Notes: generated from the sequence alone by a model not told the origin. Positions 36,601 through 49,974 are shown, counted from the stretch's first letter. The stretch: 64,000 nt of DNA from Cenococcum geophilum 1.58 (GCA_001692895.1 KV748207.1:496001-560000); one strand, 5' to 3'. Translations and numbers: made by a program.

Positions 36601-39600
36601 CTAGCATCTATTCTTCCTATAGTCTCTTTAAAACCTATTTAATATATTCCCCGTACTCTTCCTTAGTTATTAAGTAGATAATAATATCATTAAGGTATAC
36701 TATAACAAACTCATTAAGGTATTCTCCTAATACACTATTAATTCGTTTCTAAAACGTTGCTAGTATATTTGTTAACCCAAATTATATTATTAATAGTTTA
36801 TATAGTCCTTCTCTTAACCGAAAGGTTGCCTTTTATTTATCGCCTTTCTTAATTCTAATCTAATAGTACGCCTATCTTAGATCTATCTTTGTAAAGATTT
36901 GCGCATTACCTATCTAATCTTAGATTTCGCTAATTAAGGGTAAAAGATACCTATCCTTTTAAGTAATGCTGTTTAACTATTTATAGTTAATGCATAACCT
37001 AAGCTTTCCGTTTTTCTTTAGTACGAACAGTACTGGATAACCTACTAATAACTGTAATAGTCTGATATATCCCTTTTATAGGTTTTTTTAGACAAACTCT
37101 TTAAGTACTCTTAATTCTTCTTTGGTAAGCTTATAGGTTGGAAAGAATCTTAGACTTATTCTTAGTTCTAATTTTATTTTATAGTCCTATACTATATAAT
37201 CTACTAGCTTTTTACTTTTTAGGCTCTATAGCTTTTTGCTATACTTATAGTATCTCTTTAGTATATAACTTAAGCCTTACTTAGTTTCTTTATATATCGC
37301 TCTGATTTAGTATTATACTAACTTAGTTTACTATCGCATTTTACGGCGTTAAGTATCTCTAATATTAACTTAACCTATAATCCAATTAATCCTTAGGTTA
37401 TATTTCTATAACTAAGGTATACCTAATACTGCCTTATCCTGTCCTAATAGTAGGATATTAAAAGACATCTTAATTTATTTTCCTTTAATAGTTATTTAAA
37501 TAGGTCTTATTTTAAGATTAACAATACTTTCTCTATAGGCTATTAGATCTCCTAAAATTATAACTAATAGGTAAGATTGCTCCTTCTATCTATAAGATAG
37601 TCCTATTCTTTTAACTGCTACTAGTAAGATATAGTTCTATATTACTCTACTATCTATTAGCGCTTTAAACTATTAATCTTACTAATTAACTTATAAATTT
37701 AGGTGTTGTCCTTAAATTCCTTTAAGGGTCTAAGGCTTTATTACTGGCTCCCTTTAGTCCTATAGGCCTCTACTTTTCCTAACTATTAACTACTTAATTC
37801 TATTATACTTGGCTTACTCTTTAGCTAATACCTAGTTTACTTTTTATCTTCGATATACTATAGATACGTATTCTTTAGGCATTCCTACTACTATTATCCG
37901 CCTAAGCATTCTTCTATAAGGAATCTTCTTAGTTAAAGTATTAAGTCTCCTAACTCTTAAACTTCTGTTAGATTCCAGCCGTATATATACTTAGCATTTC
38001 TATACTATTACTTATCTAGCGCCTAATATATCCTTATAGGGTATTTCTGGTTTTTCTCTTTTAGATTTTTATACATTTTATATATATCGTCTATATATGC
38101 AATTTATAATAGCGTATAGTATACTAGGTGCTTTAGGTTAACTCTTAACTTATCTTTATCTTTAAGTTTAAACCTTTATTGTATTAATTTAAACATTATA
38201 ACTTTATTTATAGGTATTAAGATATATCTCTTACTTCTCTAGTTCTCTAATTATTTCTCTAGATCCTTTAACGTTATAATTAAGGCTTCTTTAATATAAG
38301 TTATGGCCTTCTCCGTAATTAGGTAGTCTTAGATAACTCATTTATTTAACTATATATAGAAATCTTCCTACTTATCGTTATATCGCTGTCTATACTACTT
38401 TTAGTATAGCTGCTAAAGTATATACGGCTTATCTGTAAGGAAGTATCTTCTTATTACTACGTTATAACAGCCCTTTATATATTGTTCTTTAAATCTAGTA
38501 GGGATCCCTAAATCCTCTTTATTTTCCAATTTAGTAAGCCACTTAGCTCTTAGTATACCTACCCTAAGCCTATTAGTAATTCTTTATATAGGTGCTCTGT
38601 CCCTTATACGCCCTAGTATACTAAATCTCTTATCTAGTTTCTGTTCTTACTATACAATAATTCTTCGCCTAAACTTGTTTATAGTTTCTTTTGGTTTTTG
38701 CCTTATAAGTAAATTCTTAAAGTCTTTTTACTTCTTAATTATAGTATTAACATTTTAATCCTGCTGCTAAGCCTTACTCGCAATTTCTTTAATAGTTCTT
38801 ATTCTATTACTAAAATTTTAGTCCTATAGGATTCTTAATCCTAAGCTTACTTCTATCTTAAGCTTTACTCTAGCCTTAATCCAACTAGGCTTTTATAGTA
38901 TTCTTATCTCGTCTTAAAAGTCTTAAATTTTACTTATCTTATCTTAAGAGTCTTGTGTTTTTAGGAAGCTTTATCCTAAGCTTATTTATATATTACTAAA
39001 CTAAGCTATTACTCTACTCTATCGGTTATCGTCCGTTATAGGTCCTTAAGCTTACCTTATCTTATTTTAAGAGTCTTAGTTATCTCGCATCTCTTCTTAA
39101 GAATCTTAAGTCTTTAGCCTTTTACCTTTACTACGTGCTAAAGTAGCTCGCTATCCTACTTCTCTTACGTCTTATAAAGTAATAGATATCGTATCTAGTG
39201 GGGTCTTAATCCCTACTAATATTCCCTATTCTATAGTGGAATTATCCTTTACTTCTTATATAATATCTCTAAGGTCTATACTCCTAGTAAGCTGCCTTTA
39301 TTACCTTATTATTACTAAATATTTTGCCTATATTAAATTTATTGTCCTTAATATCCAATCTATAAACTAGTTCGTTGGTTCCTCTAAACTCTAATAATTT
39401 TAGCTCCTATAGCCAATAGCTTACGCCGTACTTAGCGTCCTTATAAATTTGGTATGCGTTATTATAATAAAACGTAAAACTTTTAATTAAATATTCTTTT
39501 GTTCCTTATAGCATATTATTATCCCTCTATATATATATATCGTCTACTAGTCTTATTTCTTTTACTACGTAATAACTCTGTTTTCTATAATTTATATAAA

Positions 39601-40600
39601 CCCCTTTTTTAAACTATTTTTCTTATTATAGAGTCCGCCTAAATGTCTTCTACTACTAAGATCCCTAGTTTAGCCTTTACTCCTTAAACCTTTAATTACT
39701 TAATCCTTATCCTCTAGGTTTCCATAGTTATTTATTCCATTTCTTATTTTCTTTAGTACTACTTAGGTTTATTAGCTCTGCGCTATACTATAGTTTTTAA
39801 CTTTAACTTTGTTGTTATGTGTCCTGCGCCTTATATAACTGTAGAACTCTATTCTAACCCTTCTTAGTCTACTCTCTTTAGTAGATCCTATTATTAATCT
39901 TAATTACTTAATTAATTAATTCTCTAAGAGTATCCGCATCTTCTATTAGGATAATTACGTCCTAGACTTTTACTTTAAGTCCCTATTTATACTGTGCTAT
40001 AAGCGCCTTATTATTCTATTTAACTTATATAGTTAATTATTAAGGTCCATTACGTTAAATTTTAAAGCTTTTATTTTACTATAGTGGTTACTTCCAGGTC
40101 TTTAAATATTTGCGTTAATTGTTCCGCGAACCCGTTCTAACTAGCAAATATATATTATACTTCTTAGTTAGTAGTTACTATGCCGCTTTCCTATACCTCT
40201 ATTAGGTAAGGTTTAAACCACTTAAATGCCCTTTCTATTAGGAATAGTCCTAAGTAGGCTATTTAATCTATAGGTGTTGCTAGCTTCGCTTCCCCTTAAA
40301 GTGCATTTGCATAAGGAATCCTTTAAGTTTTAACTTCTTACCCAAGAATCGCTTAATGGATAGTAGCTTAACCTTTACTACTCCTATCCTATTAATCCTT
40401 TTTTTAAGTATCCTATTATTGTCTATTAATTAATTAACTATAGCTTATAATTGTCTAATTGTAACTAGCTAAGAGTTAGTATCTGCTATACTAGTGTTAT
40501 TACCTAATCCTAATGTAGTTTCTGCCGTTAACGGCGTCGTAACTACTACTTTTAGTGGTATATTGTTTGACTTCTTTTACTATAACCTTGGTAGTAAATA
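33675..40600 (-). pseudogene. gypsy-D gag-pol polyprotein, RIPped
   Basis: Read on the minus strand: a tRNA-primer-site-like TATTTACTACCAAGGTTAT directly after the 5' LTR (40582-40600). Then gag from about 40560; a long gag-protease spacer (about 37800-39500, homologous to 51471-53090); protease LLLGQDK-like near 37430; RT with the aspartate box NEFVIVYLND at 36685-36714; RNase H; integrase; and a chromodomain-like LKIVSYKDIN segment near 34510-34580. Downstream (33700-34200) is the same extra 3' reading region as in gypsy-C. Frames are broken by TAA/TAG. RT uses template RNA to make cDNA and the integrase inserts it; both are inactive here. Confidence 0.82.
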
Positions 40601-41017
40601 TATAACAAAGCCTTATAGGAAATACTACGGTAGACTTATTGATAGGCTGGGTGTATAGGTATAGAATAGTTAACAACGTAAATATAACTAGTGGAGTGGT
40701 TACCTAATAAATTAACTCTAATTATATTCTAAAATTCACTATAAAGAAGGGAAACTATCTGTAGAGACCGTATGTCTTTAAATATATAACTCCTCCCTAT
40801 AGTAAAGGTTAAGTACATTAGTACATTAGTACGTTAATACATCGCGTTCCTACGTTCCTACGTTCCTACGTTTTGAACTTATAACGTAACTAGCTATATA
40901 ACTTAGCTACCTCTCGTCCTATAGCTTAATTAGTTCTAGCGTCTCCTATACTGTCTTAACTAACTATTTATATTTATGCTTAATAGTCGTACTACTGCTA
41001 ATATAAGGTCCGTAACA
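40601..41017 (-). repeat. 5' LTR of gypsy-D
   Basis: Minus-strand TGTTACGGACC start at 41017. It contains two local tandem arrays, ACATTAGT-type at 40814-40838 and TTCCTACG-type at 40850-40873, that are absent from the other LTR copies of this family. Confidence 0.85.
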
Positions 41018-42405
41018 AATAACAAAAGAACTTAATTATAGATAGGTTAAATAGGCGGAGATGCTTATAGAATACTATTTTAAGATTTGGTATACTAAAG
41101 GCACTAAAAATATAAGGGCAGATGCGCTAAGTAGAAAGGCTAAATTATAAAATAATAAGAAACTATTAAAAGTAATACTATATAGAAATAAGGATAGACT
41201 AATTAGATATAATTACCCTAAGCTAGTAGTAACTTAAAAGGATAAAGAATTAGAAAGAGTCTATAAGACACTAGAAAGCTTTTAGGTATAAAGAATTCTA
41301 AAAGTATAGCTAGAAGATCTATAGATGGATATATATAAAAATTAAAAAGCGAAGTATATCCTAAGAAGTATAGCAGAGTATTTTATAGAAGATTTCTATA
41401 AGGGAATAACTTAAGGATATAACGGAGTAATAGGCTTAGTATTAAGACTTTAGAAAGAATATATTATTAATAAAATTTAGGGCATAGCTAAAAAGGTAAT
41501 AAAAGAGTATCTAGATTGCTAAAGGAATAAACTAATAAGGTATAAGCTATACGGAGGGCTATAACCTATTAAAATACTAGAGAGACTATAGGAGGTTATA
41601 TTATAGGACTTTATTATTAAGTTACTAAAATTAAAAGATCCTATTACTGGATAGAAGTATAATATAATCCTAGTAATAGTAGATAAGTTAACTAAATAGG
41701 GCTACTTTATAGTATGCACAAAAGAAATCTTAGCGGAAAATATTACTAGAATCTATATTAAAGAAGTGTTTATAAAATATAGAGTACTAAGTAAAATTAT
41801 ATTAGATAGAGGTCTAAGATTTATAGTAGTATTTTAAAAGGTATTTTTAGCAGAATAAGGAGTTAGAGCAGTAACTTTTATAGTATATTATTTGCAAACG
41901 GATAGATAAATAAAAGGACTAAATTAGATGCTAGAACAGTATTTAAAATATTATATTAATTACGCATAGAATAATTAGGTATTGTTATTACTAGTTATAT
42001 AGTTTATATATAATATAATACTATAAGAAGGAATAGGTATATTACTATTTAAGGCAAACTATGGATATAAGCTAAGAATATTATTATTATTATAATAAGT
42101 AAAGAAAACGAGTAGTATAGCTAAAGAAAGAATAAAGACGTTAATAAATCTTTATATAAACCTTATAGAATTAGCGAAAAAAGTATAAAAAAGAATAAAA
42201 AGGTACTATAACGCTAAGAGATCTAAGGGACTAGATCTTAAGGAGGGGGATAAAGTATAGCTACTATATAAAAATTTTAAGAGTTAATAACTAAGTAAGA
42301 AGTTAAACTATGTTAAACTAGGACCTTTTAAAATTACGTAAAGAATTTCACTAGTTATATTTAAGTTAAACCTACTAGCTAAGATAAAAATCTACCCTAT
42401 AAGCT
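41018..42405 (+). pseudogene. Truncated gypsy-C-family fragment: RNase H end and integrase
   Basis: Plus strand, homologous to gypsy-C 54690-56065. It reads AEML-EYYFKIWYTKGTKNI-ADALSRKAKL (end of RNase H), then the H2C2 zinc region near 41410-41530, then the catalytic core with LDRGLRFI near 41805, and LKEGDKVQLLYKNFK near 42235. It starts exactly at the LTR edge of gypsy-D and stops before the chromodomain at about 42405. Both ends are missing. Confidence 0.82.
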
Positions 42406-42469
42406 CGGACCCCTAAAACTCGATTAGCCCTAAATATAACGGTGCTAGTGCGCGTCACCTGCTACATTT

Positions 42470-42543
42470 AACCAATTAGGATTTTCTATGCCCGGCATAG
42501 AAAATCGCTATTGGCTCGCTTACCACTAGCGCCTTAGCGGCCC
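42470..42543 (+). repeat. R module, copy 2 (partial)
   Basis: CCAATTAGGATTTTCTAT-GCCCGGC-ATAGAAAATC... ending in CTTAGCGGCC. It has only the right-hand half with one hairpin. It lies between the truncated gypsy fragment and the leader of gypsy-A. Confidence 0.75.
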
Positions 42544-42899
42544 TCGCGACATGTCTACCTACTGCCCCTAAACGATTCTCCTTCTTCTTCTCCTTAGCTC
42601 AGTACCTTCACTAAATAGCAATCCACAAGCTTTAGTTTAGAGGCATTTGTGCAAGCCGTTATATTATACTAAGCTCTCCTTACACTGCCTGGGAAGGCCT
42701 TAATAATATTTTACCCCTAAAAAAAGAGAAGATCTTCGTCTGTAATAACGCGTCGACGCGCTATACTTAGATATTAAAATAACTCTACACTGCCTGCGAA
42801 GGCCTTAATAATACCCTACTTTGCGAGCCAGATAGGACTGGACCTGTACCCCCTAGAATTAAAACCGAATCGTACGATTCTGACAAACCCTAGAAAGCC
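42544..42899 (+). other. Leader region of gypsy-A
   Basis: Contains a duplicated 34-bp segment, TACACTGCCTG(G/C)GAAGGCC..., at about 42680 and 42786. It may be 5' LTR/leader of gypsy-A, but no LTR ends can be set and no 3' partner is in the window. It is less RIP-biased than its surroundings. Confidence 0.4.
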
Positions 42900-43864
42900 A
42901 ACGATGGTACCTAAAGCAAGCTTATTTAAAAGAGCTACCCCGACCCAAGAAGAGCACGAGATTCAATTGGGATCCGAAATTGAAGATAATAATGACATTA
43001 TAGACGTATATAAGCAGATTCGTGCCCTGACGGCCAACTAAGAAGCCGACCGTTTCTAAGCTTAAAGTATATAGGAGACCCTATAAGAGATCTTGGACAG
43101 CCTTACAGCTCTTTAAAGTAGTTTAGCTCCCCCTTTTAGAAGTTTTAGTTAACCTATCTACTTAACTAAGGATAATATACTAGGGAGTACGGAAACAATA
43201 ATAAAGTAATTGAAGTCCGTTAAGCTCTCTAACCCCTAACCACTGTCTAACGAAATAGACCCTACCTTTAAGAATTAGAGGATTTAAATATAAGGAAAGC
43301 TCCGCGTTAACTACAACTATTTTCTTTCTAAAGAAGCTAAGATGCTTTACCTCTTTGGTTGAACTACTAGGGACGCCTAAAAGCACCTCTAAGCTAAGTT
43401 TGAGGATGAGTTACCTATTTGATTTATATTTATTAACAAGATGCTATAGTACCTAGCGGCTATCTACGTAAACCTAAATAAAGTACGTAACGCTAGATAT
43501 AACTATAATCGCCTAATAATAAGACCGAACTAATCCTTTGCTAAGTTTTAGACATAATTTCTACACCTAGTAGGCGAAGGCTAGGTCCCCCTTAAAAACT
43601 ACTAATTAGACCTATACGATAAACTAACGGTTTAATTATAAGAGAAGATCGCGGTAGCCCTAGACGACCTACTAATTCACTAAAGATTTACAGCCCGATG
43701 TCTGTTATTGGATTTAGAACTATGGCGAATTAATGCCTACACCGATCGGCAGAAGAAATCCTATAGCAATTAAAAACCAACAATTACACCTACTAGGGCT
43801 GGCACTAGAAAACTAGTGGAAAGTACCCCTATATCTAAGGTAGGTACAACTACCCTTTAGCAGG
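42900..43864 (+). pseudogene. gypsy-A gag, left part, interrupted by gypsy-B
   Basis: Frame from about 42902 reads PKASLFKRATPTQEEHEIQL, then an acidic/helical region. A capsid-like block follows with KHLQAKFEDELP near 43380 and YNRLIIRPNQSFAKFQTQFLHLVGEG near 43510-43580. It ends in a basic TPTRAGTRK region near 43790, with TAA/TAG interruptions. The frame stops at the gypsy-B LTR (43865) and its missing zinc knuckle is found on the far side at 58807. The two halves therefore form one gag split by an insertion. Confidence 0.8.
43860..43864. repeat. Target-site duplication GCAGG (left) of gypsy-B
   Basis: GCAGG directly before the LTR at 43865, repeated directly after the LTR ending at 58730. 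Confidence 0.85.
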
Positions 43865-44051
43865 TGTCACAGTGCTGCAATAAAGTAGACTAAATAACTA
43901 CGTTATAGTATAAAGAGGGAAAGAAGGTGGAAAGGGGGTATTGTATATAAATAGTAGGGCCGGCCGCTAAGTCGCTAGTGGTAGGTTAGCTAATAGTAGG
44001 AAATAGTACAAGACAGTATAAAACAGTATGCGTTAGGTTAGTGCCGTAATA
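43865..44051 (-). repeat. 3' LTR of gypsy-B
   Basis: Plus-strand reading TGTCACAGTGCTGC ... GTGCCGTAATA. It matches 58544-58730 with mostly C/T and G/A differences. The GGGCCGGCCGCTAAGTCGC segment is conserved in both. Confidence 0.9.
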
Positions 44052-44162
44052 GTACTCCTCTCCCCTAGATAGTTTGGTCCCTAAACCGAATAGATAACTT
44101 AAAAATAGGTAGTGTACGGGGTTGCCTATTTTTTACTATAAAGATATTAGTTCCGCTTACCG

Positions 44163-44345
44163 CCCTTAACCGAGCTAATGGCGATTTTCTATACCGGGCA
44201 TAGAAAATCCTAATTAGTTAGTTTAGTGAGTAAGGTCGGCAGAACTCTATACCGCCACCTAAATTAATTAACGTGGCGTTTCTTAGCGAGAATTTGGCTA
44301 ATTAGATAACTTTAACTGCCAGTTAAAGTTTTATAACATCTTAAC
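44163..44345 (-). repeat. R module, copy 3 (3' UTR of gypsy-B)
   Basis: Opposite orientation to copy 1: GATTTTCTAT-ACCGGGC-ATAGAAAATC at about 44183-44209 and AACTTTAAC-TGCC-AGTTAAAGTT at about 44302-44324. It lies between the integrase end and the 3' LTR, the same relative position as in copia-2. Confidence 0.8.
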
Positions 44346-44349
44346 TACC

Positions 44350-47300
44350 ACAAATTTTAATACGGTAGTTGGCCGTAACCTTAGCGTGACTTTTCCTTAT
44401 CTTATACCTAGTCTAGGGGTCCTAGCTTCTTAGGGTATTACTTATAGAAGCGCTATACAGCTTATTTATAACCCTTTAGGTCTTTCTCTAGCTACTAGGT
44501 TATATCCTTGTAATATTTCCATTTAATCTTATAAGTTAGGCCCTAGGGGTTTTCGTCGTGTATATTAAGGATTTTCTTAAACTCCCATTTATCTTCTATA
44601 TTGCCGTTATTATCTCTCTCTACCACTCGTCCTTGTATATTATAGCGCTCTATAGTATTAATATTTGCTTAACTAGGGATCTCTTTAGCAGCCTAGAGGC
44701 GGACCTTAAATATATAAAAGGATTTATTTACTCGGATATGGTCCAGGAGGTCTACTACAACTACTCCTTAGTATACTGCGAGTACGGGGTACGGGCCGTC
44801 CCATTTATTGTCCTATTTCTTTTTAGGTTTATTTATCTTTATATTTTCTAAGCTAACTATAACTATATCGCCTTCGTAGAATAACGCGCTCTTATCCCTA
44901 CGGGTATTAGTATTATCTTTATAGTATTACTATAAAATCCGGGCTAGGGCCTTAAGCTATATTAATATCCGCTTAAAGCGGTTGGCTATAGAATCTGCGC
45001 GGAAGAACTCCTTCTTTACTTATGCTAATAGTATTAGTAGGTAGGGGCCAGCAGGCTTAATTTTAAGGCAAGGGTTAAAGCCATAGTTTGCAAAAAACAG
45101 GGAGATGCCTATGCTCTCGTTAACTTAGTTATTTATAGCAAACTCGGCGAGCAGTAGGTAGTTAACCTAGTCGTCCTATATAAAGCTAATAAAAGTATAA
45201 AGGTATTTATTTACGGCAGCGTTAATAATTTTAGTTTAGCCGTCCGTTTTTAGGTACTAGGCTAAGCTTAGTTACAAGGTTATCTTAAGGCGTTTACTTA
45301 GTCGTTGCTAGAAGTCGCTAATAAATTATATACCGCAATTGGAGATAATTATACTTAGTGCACTATAGAGCTTATATACGTTGTTAATAAAGCCATTAAC
45401 TAGCTCCTCTATTAAGAGTCCTGTTACTAGGACAAGGTATTATATTTTAGTTAGGCGGTCTATAATAATAAGGATATATTTATATACCTTGCCGTAGCGT
45501 TAGTATACCGGCAGCATTATAATATAGTTAATTAAGATATCGGTCCACAGGCGGGTAGGTAATTTTAGTGGCTTTAGGAAACCGGGCGGGGCAGAATAGG
45601 GGGTCTTAGTATAAAAGTATAGGGTATAATCTTTAACAAAGGTAGCTGTAAACTAGGAGATTCCTAGCCACTAGTATATTTGGTTTAAGAGGTTAAGAGT
45701 TTTAACCCGGCTAGGGTAACCCGCGGGGTCACTACTATAAGAGCGATAGGTAACTTCTAGGTAAAGGTCTAGGGCGTTAGGGATAAAGAGATATTGGCGG
45801 AAGTAGATCTATTTATTAACAATACTGCATTCTAACTTATTATAATAAAGTAATTTCCTAATCTTCTTTGGCTACTAGCAAGCTTTCCAATTACGCAAGG
45901 CTGCCACTATATCTCTTACAAGTTCGTTCTCCTAGTATCTTAGCTAGATTAACTCGTCTAGTGACTTTTTAGCTATTTTAGGGTCTAGAGCGGCTATAAA
46001 CTCCGCATTATTAAAGTTACGGGACTTATATAGTAATTCTTCTAAGATTATAGGGTTAACTTTCTAGGGTAGTATAATAACTTGGGCTTAGTAGCGAAGG
46101 TGTTTATTATCAGCGTCATTAGGCCTTATTCCTAGTAGCCGGCTTAGGGCGTTAGGGAGCGTGGCTTTACTATTAGGTCTATATATAATTATAAAGTTAA
46201 ACTATAAAAGGAACTCTGCCTACTAGACTTAGCGCTAGTTTAGCTGCTTAGTAGTTATAAACGTCTATAGGTTTTTATAGTCGGTAATAATTTTAAACAG
46301 CTCCTTAGTCCCTTATAGCTTAGGACGCCATTCCTCTAAAGCCTTAACAATAGCTAAGAGTTCTTTATTATAGATCTCGTAGTTATACTTTAGTATAGAG
46401 TGCTTTATGGAGAAGAATACAACTGGTCTTAATTTTCTATTATTATTATACTGGGAAAGGACTCTACCGGAAGCCTAATTTAATGCGTCTGTCTCTACTA
46501 CTGTTTTTTTATATAGTTATAGTATGCTAGTACTGGTGCTGAAGTAAAGGCTCCCTTAAGGGCCTTAAACGATTTGGCTTATTCTAGTCCCCATAGCTAT
46601 CTAATATCCTTCTTTAGGAGTTTTGTCATAGGTATAGCAATAGCAGAGTAGCCTTAGATAAATCGTTAGTAAAAGTTCGCGAAGCCGAGAAATTGTTATA
46701 GTTCTTTAATTAATATCGGGTCCTTTTATTCCTATAAGGCCTATACCTTCTTAGGGTCTATAGTTATACCATTAGTCGAGATAATTAAGCCAAGGTATTT
46801 TGATTTAGTAGAGTAGAACTTAGACTTATTAATATTAATCTAAAGTCTAGCATTGCTAAGTCTTTAGATAACTTTATTTATATACTTAGTATGCTTAGCG
46901 CGTGTTTTAGAAAAGATAAGGACGTCGTTAAGGTAGGCAGTATAGTAGTTGTTAAGGGCGTTATATAGAATATAGTTAATATAGTTTTAAAATATAGCGG
47001 GTGCGTTATAGAGGCCAAATGGTATAACTAGCATTTTATAAAGTCTAAACTGGGTAATAAATACTATAAGCCACTTATGGCCCTTCGCAATCCGGATCTA
47101 GTTAAACGCAGCAATTATATTAAGTTTAGTAAAGTACTTAGCACTATAAAGTGCGTCAAGTATCTCGCGGATTAGTGGCAGTGGGTATTAATTCTTAATA
47201 GTAACTATATTTAGGCCTTAGTAGTTATAGCAGATTCGCATACCGCCGCCGGGCTTAGCAGCAAGGAGGAGTGGTATAGTAGCTAGTAAGGTCAATTCGC

Positions 47301-49505
47301 GGATAAAACCCTTATCCAGCATCTCATTAATCCACTTCTTTACATACCTAAGTTTAGCAGGTAAGAGTGGTCTATTTTTATAGTATAGGGCCTAGTTTCC
47401 GGGGGTAATCTTAATTTTATAGTCTTATGGTTAGTAAGGGGGCAGCTTATCTATATTTTTAGGGAGGAAGTGCTTAATATATTTATTAAACTCCTTTAAT
47501 AGGCGTTATAGAATGTCTTCGCGGGTTAATCCTAGTTTGCCCTTTAGGAATTTTTTAACATTAGTATCAACTATCTTCCGACGTAAAAGCTTAGGTTAAG
47601 TTTTTAGATTTATCTTAAAAAAGTTATAGAAATAGGGGGAAAGCACTTTATAGGCTTCCTTTATTATATAGTTGCCTTCCACCAGCCGGCGAAAATACCT
47701 TTTTAATAGGTTTAATACTTCTATTAGGCCTATAGGCAGCTCTTTAAGCAGCTATTAGTACTTATCTTATTTAACTAGTTCTACTAGCTCCGCTATATAG
47801 ATCCTTATCACCTTTACGTCTTTTTATTTATAGAACTGGGTAAAATTAATAGTATAAGTGTATTTAATATTGTCTAGGTTAGGGCGTATCTGGTTCTCTA
47901 GTGCTACGGCTAGGCTAGCACGGCTTAGTCGGCCTAGGGGGGCAGAAATGAGGCGGCGGCCCTATACAGTACGCGCGGGAGACGGGTGTAAGGTTAGGCG
48001 TTACAGTGGCGCGGTTTCTATTATCTGGGTCTTAGTAGTTCTATAGCCAGTCCTTACTATAACGCGAGCTATAGTGTGCGTATATAGTATATAGCTTAGT
48101 TCCGGGTATTAGGCTAGGCGGCTAGGGTTTAAATAGTGCCTAGGTTAGAGTTAAATTCTTAGTAGTAGTAGTATAAAGCGGACCTTCTTTCTTAGTCTTG
48201 GTAGGGCTAGCTAGCCTATTATTTTGGTCTTAAGTACTAGGGTAGTCTAGTCTTCCACTATTTTATTTCTTTATAGCTGTACGGGCTCCCCTTTATTAGG
48301 AACGTCTTTTACTATTAAGGCTTTATATATAGTCCTAGGCACTAGGCTTAGTAGTGCTAAGTATCCATATAGGGCGTTCCTATTAATATTAGTTATCCCC
48401 TATAGGAGGCAGTACCTAAAGTAGTAGTCTAAGTTAAAGCGGATTTTAAGTTTCCTAAAGCTAAAATAGGGCTTGTACTTCTAAAGCTAGGGTATACCTA
48501 GGATAATTAGGGTAGTAGGTAAGAGTTTAGTAATAAAAAAGAGTATAGCTTTAGTATAGAGGCCGATTAATATTTAGGTGGTAAAGTAGTCTATAATAAG
48601 CGAAGTTGGAATACTATCTATAAGGCGCAGTGGCCTAAGTGCTAGCAGCTTCTTAGTTATAACGTTATATTTTCTTATAATAGACTCTACGTTAGTAAAT
48701 ACCATTATAGTACTACCGGAGTTTACTAGGCTTACTATATTAATATAAACTTAGGGGTATAGGTTATATAATAAGGAGAGTTGGGTTTAAATAAGGATTA
48801 ATTTCTTATTACTATTTACTAATTTAAAATTAAGTAGTAGTTTACTAATAGAAAGAACTAATTAATCTAGTAATAGGGACCTAATCTTCTCGTCTTCCTG
48901 CTTATATAGTTTAGACCCTTAAACGCAACTTAGTTTAAGGGTTTACCTTTTAACGACTAGGGTATAAAGCTGTCTTAGTAGGGTGGTCTAGTGTCCGTCT
49001 AGCTAGTAGTGTTGGTTTTAGTTTTGGTTAGGGTATAAGAAGACAATACCTCGCTAATAATATAGCCGTATTTATATTTACTAGCGCAAAGTTGCTAATA
49101 CTAGGCGTTATTAACGGGTTAGGCTCCTATATAGGGCATAGTTTAGAGTAACTAAGCCGTAGGGTTAAAGGGGGGGGTTATCCGCTGCAGCCATAATAGG
49201 CTCCGCAGTCGCTACGTCTATAATAGACTCCACAATCGCCGCATCCGCGGTTATTAGTTTGCGTTATTTAATAGGGTAGTATTAGGACTAGGTTTGCTAT
49301 CTTAGTGGGGTTATAGGTATCCTTCTAGTAGCTAGGTAGGCTATAGGTAAGGTATAGTCTATTATTAATGCGGCGCTTACGCTCTATATCTAAGATTCTA
49401 TTAAGATCTATAAGTTCTCTAGTTACTACTAGAGTTAGGGTTAATATAGGGGTAGGGGCTTAGGTAGGTAGGCAGTAGTTAGCGTTCTTTTTAAGGTTAG
49501 CTTAG
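44350..49505 (-). pseudogene. gypsy-B pol, RIPped
   Basis: Minus strand. RT catalytic box reads NNYYTAYLNDVLIFS at about 46905-46945. RNase H is at about 46250-46560, the integrase zinc-binding and core region at about 45000-45900, and protease-like sequence at about 48500-48800. The 44558-44851 and 47858-48046 plus-strand open stretches are antisense to this gene and not genes. Gag continues on the other side of gypsy-C at 57459. Enzymes would copy and insert the element; all are broken by stops. Confidence 0.78.
49501..49505. repeat. Target-site duplication CTTAG (left) of gypsy-C
   Basis: CTTAG precedes TGTTACGG at 49506 and follows the right LTR at 57454-57458. Confidence 0.88.
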
Positions 49506-49930
49506 TGTTACGGACGCTTTAAGTACGATGTTACGACTACTTGGAGAAGAGACGGAAGAAGCTAGTTAGTTAATTTAGGCACGGTCCGGAATGGAGCCAA
49601 TAGAACNATGTGANNAGGAATAGTAACTAAGGTTATATAATATGCTACGTATTAAATAAAAGGAACGAGAGGAACTTACGTACCTTATGTATAAGACGTA
49701 TATTATATATAAGAAGGATTTTATAGGAGTACGGTTGTGTATTTAAGGACCCTTAGTCCCTACCTAGATAGTTCCTTCCTTGTAGTAATTCTTAGAATAT
49801 AATTAGAGTTAATCTGTTAGGCAACTACTCCACCAGTTATTATTATGTTGTTGACTTTTGTACTTGCATTTCCTATATACCTAGCCTAATAACGAGCCCA
49901 CCGTAGTTCTTGCTATAAGGTTCCGTTATA
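49506..49930 (+). repeat. 5' LTR of gypsy-C
   Basis: Starts TGTTACGGACGC, ends TTCCGTTATA. Followed directly by TAATTACTACCTAGTTAT, the probable primer-binding site (also after the D LTR). Confidence 0.9.
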
Positions 49931-49974
49931 TAATTACTACCTAGTTATAGTATTAATATAAGAAGTCGAATAAC

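Larger units (their letters stand above)
33256..41017 (-). mobile_element. gypsy-D: Ty3/gypsy chromovirus-type element, minus strand, 7,762 bp
   Basis: LTRs at 33256-33674 and 40601-41017 (about 418 bp) flank a minus-strand polyprotein relic. It is the same family as gypsy-C (49506-57453), aligning along its full length. The flanking 5-mers differ (ACTTC left, AATAA right), and the right flank falls inside a truncated copy of the same family while the left flank does not. The present ends therefore may not be those of a simple insertion. Confidence 0.85.

Noticed and set aside
43180..43386. 68-codon minus-strand open frame
   Set aside because: Antisense to gypsy-A gag.
44558..44851. 97-codon plus-strand open frame
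   Set aside because: Antisense to the integrase end of gypsy-B pol; hydrophobic composition comes from the AT bias.
47858..48046. 62-codon plus-strand open frame
   Set aside because: Antisense to gypsy-B pol in a locally GC-richer patch.
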